Assembly (NCBI GenBank): GCA_030604975.1
Contig: JAUVUV010000037.1
Span: forward strand, 1 to 10,706
Reading direction: 5' to 3'
DNA length: 10,706 bases
From: Candidatus Glassiibacteriota bacterium
GTDB lineage: Bacteria; Gemmatimonadota; Glassbacteria; GWA2-58-10
Shown here: piece by piece, positions 5,750-10,706 of the stretch
Layout: every line of letters starts with the position of its first letter
Position numbering within the stretch: position 1 is the stretch's first letter
Notes under the pieces: generated by a model
What the model was told of the DNA's origin: nothing
Database searches by the model: none
Seen by the model: only the letters and a program-made list of their open reading frames with translations
Made by a program: the position numbers and the translations under genes

Positions 5750-7498
5750 ATGTCAAGCAAAACAGCTAAAACCGGAAAAAATATGTACTGCTTTCAAGTA
5801 CCGGTCAGAAAGCTTTACCCGTTTCTAGTCCTTGCTCTGGCGGCGATACTTTGTTGCACCACCTACCGGACCTATAATTCCCTTCACTGGGCCAAGGAGG
5901 CCTATAAGCAGGGAATGCGCACGAAAGAGGATCGGGAGCGTCAGCGAAAAACGCGCAACCCGAATCTTTCCCGCAGTGAAGTCCGGGGGGTGATAGTGCC
6001 TGGAGCACAGTTTTTCGAGGAGGCGGCCAGGAAATGCCTCGCCTTTCTGGCTCTGGCTCCCGAGGGCCGCCGTTCCGATGACGTGCTGATGCTGATGGGC
6101 AAGGCCTTTTTCGAACTCCGCCGCTTCATCCAGGCCGAATCCAGCCTTCAAAAACTTCTCGATACACAGAAAAAAAGTAAATTCCGCGATGACGCTCAGT
6201 ACTATTTGATTCTGATTAATCTCGAACAGGACGACCCGTCTCTGGCCGAGCTGGGTATCGAAAGACTCCTGGATGAGTATCCCAAGAGCAAGTACAGGCC
6301 CTTGGCCCAGTTCCATCTGGGTCGGTCGTATTTCAAATTGGAAAATTACGAGCGCGCCCTGGAGGTTTTTTCCAGCCTCAGGAATAACTACCCCAAGTTC
6401 GAGCTGAAAGGTGAGGTGCTCTCTCATCTGGCCCGGATTCATTTCACACTGGAAGACTTTGAAAAAACGCTGCCGTTCTACGAAGAGCTTTATAAAAAAG
6501 GAAAGAACAATGAGCAGAAAAGGGAAGGCATAATTGGTATGGCTCGCTGCAAATCCAGGCTGAGCGAGCATGAGGAAGCACTGAAACTCTACGAAGAGGC
6601 CTTGCGCAGGGCCAAGTTTGACGATGAGCGCGCCGAGGCCAATCTGGGCATAAATGTCGAGTACACTTTCCTTAATCGGGAAGCTGAGGCAATGCAAAGC
6701 CTCGAAAAGATCATATTTGACAATCCGCGGACCGAATATTCAGCCGCCGCCTGGTATGAACTGGGACTGATTTACAAGGACTACAGCCAAACAGCGGGGC
6801 TTGATTCGATAGAGGTCGATAGCATCGCATTAGTGATTTTCAGGCTGAACAGTAAACGGCTCGAACCGTTGGAGGATCTCAGCCAAAGACTCCTGTCTTA
6901 TAAACTCGCAGAAATGGCTTTCCGCAGCGTGCGCAGGGATGACCCGTATTCCCTGTTAGTCGAGCCTACCGATCAATTTATTGGAGATGTCCAGAACCTT
7001 TTTGGTATATATGAACAGATCGAAGCCAGCGATTCCACCACCAGCCGCGACGCTTTGGCCCGCCTGGAGTTTCTGCTGGCCGAGCACACTGAAAATATCG
7101 GCGAGATAGAACTTGCTCGTGCTGGATACGAGCGCGTGATTTTGGAGTACGCCAATACGATCTGGGCTCCCAAGGCCGCGATGAACATCGCCGGAACAAG
7201 CGCCCAACTCGAAGACACTACAAGGTACAGGCAGTCTCTGGAACTGGTCTTAGATAATTTTCCCGATACCCGCTACGCGGACAGGGCGAGACGTATGCTC
7301 GGCTTTCCGATTCCAGAACGCCCGCCGGGTTTTTACCTGGATGAACTCGCCGCTTTCACGCCCCCCAGGATTAGACGTAAGGAACCCGCTGCTATGGGAA
7401 GGGCCGTCGGAGCTGAGGCGCCAGGACAGGAAACCTGGCTCCAGATGCGAAGAAGGTTTTGGTGGAGCAGGTTCGGAACCTCGGGAGGTGGGGTTTGA
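5750..7498 (+). CDS. Membrane-anchored or lipoprotein-like TPR protein
   Basis: A 582-residue protein. After a basic N-terminus there is one hydrophobic segment (about 22-36) ending ILCCTTY; Cys35 or Cys36 might be lipidated, but neither fits a standard lipobox, so an uncleaved anchor is also possible. The rest is mostly paired helices of the tetratricopeptide type. Clear repeats lie at about 110-345, with phrases such as AQFHLGRSYFKLENYERALEVFSSLRNNYP-like blocks and LSEHEEALKLYEEALRRA. Another set lies at about 435-525 (AELAR-type helix, YADRARRML). Such arrays bind proteins; BamD/YbgF-like envelope proteins are the nearest analogues, but I cannot name an orthologue. The start is ATG at 5750 with AGGA seven bases upstream; ATG at 5783 is possible. 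The last 45 residues are Arg/Trp-rich and look unlike the repeats. Its stop TGA overlaps the TTG start of pyrK. Confidence 0.85.
   Translation: MSSKTAKTGKNMYCFQVPVRKLYPFLVLALAAILCCTTYRTYNSLHWAKEAYKQGMRTKEDRERQRKTRNPNLSRSEVRGVIVPGAQFFEEAARKCLAFLALAPEGRRSDDVLMLMGKAFFELRRFIQAESSLQKLLDTQKKSKFRDDAQYYLILINLEQDDPSLAELGIERLLDEYPKSKYRPLAQFHLGRSYFKLENYERALEVFSSLRNNYPKFELKGEVLSHLARIHFTLEDFEKTLPFYEELYKKGKNNEQKREGIIGMARCKSRLSEHEEALKLYEEALRRAKFDDERAEANLGINVEYTFLNREAEAMQSLEKIIFDNPRTEYSAAAWYELGLIYKDYSQTAGLDSIEVDSIALVIFRLNSKRLEPLEDLSQRLLSYKLAEMAFRSVRRDDPYSLLVEPTDQFIGDVQNLFGIYEQIEASDSTTSRDALARLEFLLAEHTENIGEIELARAGYERVILEYANTIWAPKAAMNIAGTSAQLEDTTRYRQSLELVLDNFPDTRYADRARRMLGFPIPERPPGFYLDELAAFTPPRIRRKEPAAMGRAVGAEAPGQETWLQMRRRFWWSRFGTSGGGV
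7484..7489 (+). promoter_or_regulatory. Strong ribosome binding site fixing the pyrK start
   Basis: GGAGGT at 7484-7489 is a full match to the anti-Shine-Dalgarno sequence and lies five bases before TTG at 7495. The upstream in-frame TTG at 7459 has no comparable site. The chosen start overlaps the stop of the preceding gene as TTGA (7495-7498), so translation is probably coupled. Confidence 0.75.
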
Positions 7499-8301
7499 AA
7501 CCGGTTTTCGAGTGGGTCAGAGTAACCCAGATCAGTTCAGTGGCCGAGCGCACGTTCGTTATCGCCTTCAAAGAGCCGAAAAGTGCAGCCGCATTAGAGC
7601 CGGGCCAGTTCTGCATGATTTCTCCCTATCCGGGCAGCTCGAATGTATATCTCCCCCGGCCGTTCAGCTACTTCAGAGTCTCCGCCAATGACACTATTGA
7701 GATCCTTTTCCGCACCTTCGGCCGGGCCACCCGCTGGATGGCCAGTCTCACTCCCGGTGACAGAATTGGCGTTTTCGGACCTCTTGGCAATGCATTCAAC
7801 CAGCACCCTGGTGCCGAACGAGTGATTCTCGCGGGCGGCGGCATCGGGATTCCACCGATTATCCTTCTGGCCGAAAGCCTATCCCGCCTGGCGAATCCGC
7901 CCCGGATCGACCTGATTTACGGGGAAGCCAGCGGTTCCCGGGTAGTGGACCTGGCGAAAGTGGTCCCGCCGCGGGTGTGCTGTCAAATAACGACCGAGGA
8001 TGGAAAGATTGGTGTTAAAGGCCTGGTAACCGAGGAATTGAGCCGCATTCTCGATACCTGTAAGACTCCTCCAGCAGTTTACACATGCGGGCCCAGGGCG
8101 ATGATGGCCGCTGTGGCCGGGATGCTTACCCCGGGAAAAGTTGCGCTGTTTGAGACCGCGTGTGAAGAAAACATGGCCTGCGGCAGAGGTATCTGCCAGG
8201 GCTGTGTGATCCCGGTCAAAGGGGAGGAGGATGCCACACGTTATGTCTGTTGCTGTACTGAAGGGCCGGTATTCAACGGATTCGAGGTCAAATGGGATTG
8301 A
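7495..8301 (+). CDS. pyrK: Dihydroorotate dehydrogenase B electron-transfer subunit PyrK
   Basis: A 268-residue protein, the usual length. PyrK carries FAD and a [2Fe-2S] cluster and passes electrons from the FMN of PyrD to NAD+ in the class 1B enzyme. The flavin-binding motif is RPFS (55-58) and the nucleotide-binding glycine loop is GGGIGIPP (114-121), followed by YTCGP (196-200). The C-terminal cluster domain has Cys229, Cys234, Cys237 (ACGRGICQGC) and Cys254 before EGPVF, the four expected ligands; two extra cysteines (252, 253) precede the last. The TTG start at 7495 gives the typical MK.VFE opening and is supported by a strong ribosome site. It overlaps the TPR gene by four bases and pyrD by ten, which suits subunits made in fixed ratio. 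The pairing with pyrD argues against a stand-alone ferredoxin reductase. Confidence 0.95.
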   Translation: MKPVFEWVRVTQISSVAERTFVIAFKEPKSAAALEPGQFCMISPYPGSSNVYLPRPFSYFRVSANDTIEILFRTFGRATRWMASLTPGDRIGVFGPLGNAFNQHPGAERVILAGGGIGIPPIILLAESLSRLANPPRIDLIYGEASGSRVVDLAKVVPPRVCCQITTEDGKIGVKGLVTEELSRILDTCKTPPAVYTCGPRAMMAAVAGMLTPGKVALFETACEENMACGRGICQGCVIPVKGEEDATRYVCCCTEGPVFNGFEVKWD

Positions 8302-9230
8302 ATCAGACAGTCAGGTGCATGGGACTGAGCTTCCAGAACCCGGTTCTGGTGGCAAGCGGCACGTTCGGCTACGGAGACGAATGCTACGATATCATGCCAT
8401 TCAGCAGCCTCGGTGGGCTGGTTACCAAGACCATTACCGCTGCCAGGCGCGAGGGCAATCCCCCGCCGCGGATCGTGGAAACCGATGCCGGGATGCTCAA
8501 TTCGATCGGGCTGGCTAACGTGGGCCTGGAATGTTTTCTGGCCGAAAAACTTCCCTGGATTGCCCAACATGCCGGCCTGGCCAAGGTGATAGTCAATATC
8601 GCTGGTTTCTCGGTGGATGAGTTTGTGGAAGTGGGAGCGGCGGTAGGTTCAAGGCCCGAGGTCGACGCGCTAGAAATCAATCTGGGTTGCCCGAACGTAC
8701 GCGCAGGCTATATTCATTTCGGCGCAGACCCGGAAAGCGTGCGCAGGGTAATCTCAGGTGTCAGGAAAAAAGTAAACCTTCCGGTTATCGCCAAACTTAC
8801 ACCCAATGTGACAGACATCGCCTCCCTGGCGGAAGTTGCAATTGATGCCGGGGCCGACGCCCTGAGCCTGATCAATACCCTGCCGGGCATGAAAATCGAT
8901 GTGGCAGAGCGGAGACCGGTTCTCGGCATGGGATTCGGGGGCCTGAGCGGCCCGGCGATCCGCCCGGTCGGCGTAGCCTGCGTGTATAAGGTCTGCCAGC
9001 ATATGCAGCGCATGGACGCGCAGGTACCGATAATCGGAATCGGTGGGATAAGCTGTGGAACTGATGCTTTGGAATATATCCTGGCCGGAGCGAGCCTGGT
9101 CCAGGTTGGCACAGCCAGTTTCGTCCACCCCCAGGCCCCGGGCAATATCGCCCGGGAACTGGCCGAATACTGCGAAACCGAGGGAATCGGGAATATCTCC
9201 GATCTCGTGGGCCTGGCCCACCAACACTAA
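8292..9230 (+). CDS. pyrD: Dihydroorotate dehydrogenase, class 1B catalytic subunit PyrD
   Basis: A 312-residue cytosolic FMN enzyme that oxidises dihydroorotate to orotate, the fourth step of pyrimidine synthesis. Visible motifs are NPVLVASGTFGYG (17-29), NSIGLANVG, VNIAGFSVDEF, LEINLGCPNV (127-136) holding the catalytic Cys133 expected in class 1 enzymes (Ser in class 2), KLTPNVTDI, INTLPGM, GGLSGPAIRPV, IGIGGI and GASLVQVGTA for the phosphate and FMN sites. A Cys base and an adjacent pyrK define class 1B, so NAD+ is the likely acceptor. After CPNV the usual Gly-Gly is Gly-Tyr (RAGYIHFG), a small departure. ATG at 8292 overlaps the pyrK stop by ten bases; the GAGGT just upstream is only three bases away, so reinitiation after pyrK is likely. 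Confidence 0.96.
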   Translation: MGLNQTVRCMGLSFQNPVLVASGTFGYGDECYDIMPFSSLGGLVTKTITAARREGNPPPRIVETDAGMLNSIGLANVGLECFLAEKLPWIAQHAGLAKVIVNIAGFSVDEFVEVGAAVGSRPEVDALEINLGCPNVRAGYIHFGADPESVRRVISGVRKKVNLPVIAKLTPNVTDIASLAEVAIDAGADALSLINTLPGMKIDVAERRPVLGMGFGGLSGPAIRPVGVACVYKVCQHMQRMDAQVPIIGIGGISCGTDALEYILAGASLVQVGTASFVHPQAPGNIARELAEYCETEGIGNISDLVGLAHQH

Positions 9231-9257
9231 AGTTTCAATTCAGGAGTGCAATTAAAG

Positions 9258-9854
9258 ATGGATTCGAACGAGGTACTGCAGCTGTTCAAAAAGTATGATG
9301 CTTTTCTCCAGGGCCATTTCCTGCTGACCAGCGGACTTCACAGCCCGCACTATTTTCAGTGTGCAAGAATCCTGCAGCACCCTGAACCGGCGGAAAGACT
9401 CGGGAAAAGTCTCGCTAAAAAGGTTTCCGGGTATCTTGACAGTAAAAATATAGATGCTGTTCTTTCTCCTGCACTGGGCGGCCTGATTATTGGTCATGAG
9501 CTGGGCCGCGCCCTGGGCTGCCGGGCGGTTTTCGCCGAGAGACAGGACGGCCGGATGCGGCTGCGCAGGTTCAGCCTGAAAGCGGGCGAACGGGTGGTGG
9601 TGGTCGAGGATGTGGTCACCACTGGCGGGTCGCTGCTTGAAACGGCTGCTATCGCCAGAGAGGCTGAAGCCAACATCATGGCGACCTGCTGCCTGGTTGA
9701 CCGCTCTACGAGAGAGATTCCTGCACTGGCCGGCTTGGTCAGCCTGGCAAAAGTGGATGCTGTAGCCTACGACCCGGCCGCCTGCCCGCTCTGCAAACAG
9801 GGTACCCCGCTGATCAAACCGGGAAGCCGGCAGGTTTCGAAAGGAAGTTTTTAA
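9258..9854 (+). CDS. pyrE: Orotate phosphoribosyltransferase PyrE
   Basis: A 198-residue enzyme joining orotate to PRPP to make OMP, the step after PyrD. The PRPP-binding motif VVVVEDVVTTGGS is at 113-125. Substrate and loop regions read FLLTSGLHSPHYFQC (21-35), SPALGGLIIGHELG (70-83) and FAERQDGRMRLRRF (92-105). The last resembles the shorter AER...LRR loop of Thermus/archaeal-type PyrE rather than the K..K.HG loop of the enterobacterial enzyme. The C-terminus has CPLCKQGTPLIKPGS (176-190), a CxxC tail also typical of that subtype. ATG at 9258 is preferred: CAGGAG (9241-9246) lies 11 bases upstream, whereas GTG at 9246 overlaps that site and could not use it. It follows pyrD after 27 bases and overlaps cysS by one base (TAATG). 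Confidence 0.95.
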   Translation: MDSNEVLQLFKKYDAFLQGHFLLTSGLHSPHYFQCARILQHPEPAERLGKSLAKKVSGYLDSKNIDAVLSPALGGLIIGHELGRALGCRAVFAERQDGRMRLRRFSLKAGERVVVVEDVVTTGGSLLETAAIAREAEANIMATCCLVDRSTREIPALAGLVSLAKVDAVAYDPAACPLCKQGTPLIKPGSRQVSKGSF

Positions 9855-10321
9855 TGGAGAAATTTTTCATCTACAACACGCTTACACAAAAAAAAGAAAA
9901 GCTCGAACCCATGGAGCCGCCTCTTGTCAGAATGTACTGCTGCGGGCCCACGGTTTACGATTACGCACATATCGGAAATTACCGCACTTTCGTTTTCTCG
10001 GACCTGCTGCGCCGCAGTCTTTTGCTTCACGGTTTTGAACTCAAAGAGGTAATGAATATCACCGATGTGGACGACCGCACGATCGCCGGTGCCGCCAGCC
10101 AGGGCAAAAAGCTCGGTCGATACACACAGCCCTTCCTAGACGCATTCATGGAGGATCTCCGGGATCTTAGGATCCAGCGGGCCGAGCACTACCCTCGCGC
10201 TACAGAGCACATCGGCGATATTATCGAACTCGTAGCCGCCTTGAGAAGTGCGGCCTGGCCTACCAGAGCGATGACTCGGTTTACTACCGGATATCCGCGT
10301 TTCCCGGTTACGGCAAGCTGA
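9854..10321 (+). CDS. cysS: Cysteinyl-tRNA synthetase, N-terminal part (before frameshift)
   Basis: CysS charges tRNA-Cys with cysteine in the cytosol. The first 130 codons read as a normal class I synthetase start: MYCCGPTVYDYAHIGNYRTF (27-46) with the zinc ligand Cys30 and the HIGH-type signature HIGN (39-42), then NITDVDDRTI and the helix IIELVAAL. After Leu130 (10241-10243) this frame loses all similarity (RSAAWPTRAM...) and stops at 10321, while the expected continuation is found in the -1 frame. ATG at 9854 is supported by AAGGAAG six bases upstream, and it shares one base with the pyrE stop. A true product of this frame would be about 155 residues and inactive. I read it as one gene interrupted by a one-base deletion. 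Confidence 0.92.
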   Translation: MEKFFIYNTLTQKKEKLEPMEPPLVRMYCCGPTVYDYAHIGNYRTFVFSDLLRRSLLLHGFELKEVMNITDVDDRTIAGAASQGKKLGRYTQPFLDAFMEDLRDLRIQRAEHYPRATEHIGDIIELVAALRSAAWPTRAMTRFTTGYPRFPVTAS

Positions 10322-10706
10322 GCCACGTAGATTTCGAGGGCATCCAGGAGGGGGCGCGGGTAGATCAAGACAACTACGACAAGGAAAGCGTTCGGGACTT
10401 CGCCCTCTGGAAAGGCGGGAAAGAAGAGCAGGTTTTCTGGGACAGCCCTTGGGGAAAGGGAAGGCCGGGCTGGCATATCGAGTGCTCGGCGATGAGCATG
10501 AAATACCTCGGGGAAACCCTGGACATCCATCTCGGCGGGGTAGATCTCTGCTTTCCGCACCATGAAAACGAAATCGCCCAGAGCGAGGGGGCAACGGCTA
10601 AGCAGTTCGTGCGCTACTGGGTGCACGCCGAGCACCTTCTGGTGGACGGACAAAAGATGAGCAAGTCCCTAGGAAATTATTACACTTTTCGCGACCTTAA
10701 AGAGAA
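10243..10706 (+). CDS. cysS: Cysteinyl-tRNA synthetase, continuation in the -1 frame, 3' end missing
   Basis: Reading GAG at 10243-10245 directly after TTG (which shares G10243) restores an unbroken CysS sequence to the window edge: EKCGLAYQSDDSVYYRIS, FPGYGKLSH, then DFALWKGGK, WHIECSAMS with a second zinc Cys, HLGGVDLCFPHHENEIAQSE with the zinc-binding His/Glu region, and the KMSKS loop (10654-10668) followed by LGNYYTFRDL. It has no start codon or ribosome site of its own, so it is not a separate gene. The anticodon-binding C-terminal region lies beyond the window. All catalytic motifs are intact across the two frames. Confidence 0.9.

Noticed and set aside
5825..6697. Long minus-strand reading frame (290 codons) opposite the TPR gene
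   Set aside because: It lies entirely antisense to a well-supported TPR-coding region, has no recognisable domain, and such mirrors are expected opposite GC-rich coding DNA.
7459..7494. Longer pyrK start at TTG 7459
   Set aside because: It would overlap the TPR gene by 40 bases with no ribosome site; TTG 7495 has GGAGGT at ideal spacing and gives the usual PyrK N-terminus.

Overview
The window looks like a chromosomal contig from an uncultured Gram-negative bacterium. Evidence for an outer membrane is a beta-barrel-like protein, exported proteins and a periplasmic-type amidase. The barrel protein resembles, from memory only, an uncharacterised family common in Gemmatimonadota and related FCB-type lineages. 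The phylum is therefore a guess and no rRNA is present to settle it.

Left part (1-3626, variable-looking). The 3' part of an AT-rich barrel-protein gene runs off the left edge. It is followed by a Tat-exported protein made of two fibronectin type III domains (+ strand). Facing it tail to tail is a secreted pectate-lyase-like parallel beta-helix protein (- strand) with a C-terminal calcium-binding-type Asp motif. These are surface or extracellular proteins, and the latter two would suit polysaccharide binding or breakdown. Base composition changes sharply at about 1150-1200: the barrel gene is roughly 35-40% GC by eye, the rest 55-60%.

Border (3541-3988). A tRNA-Leu(CAG) gene on the - strand is followed by two hairpin terminators. 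The outer terminator repeats the last bases of the tRNA. A divergent region of about 270 bases upstream carries a good sigma70-type promoter for the + strand genes.

Right part (3989-10706, housekeeping). Seven + strand genes are packed with gaps of 31 bases or less, and three junctions overlap: smpB, an N-acetylmuramoyl-L-alanine amidase, a TPR envelope protein, pyrK, pyrD, pyrE and cysS. They look like one operon joining ribosome rescue, cell-wall hydrolysis, the last steps of UMP synthesis up to OMP (class 1B dihydroorotate dehydrogenase with its electron-transfer subunit, then orotate phosphoribosyltransferase) and cysteinyl-tRNA synthetase. cysS runs off the right edge and carries a one-base frameshift near 10243, most simply a sequencing or assembly error.

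I found no CRISPR array, intact mobile element, defence system or clearly new system. The most useful leads are the composition break, the tRNA-end repeat, the cysS frameshift and the catalytic-domain-free Tat/Fn3 protein.
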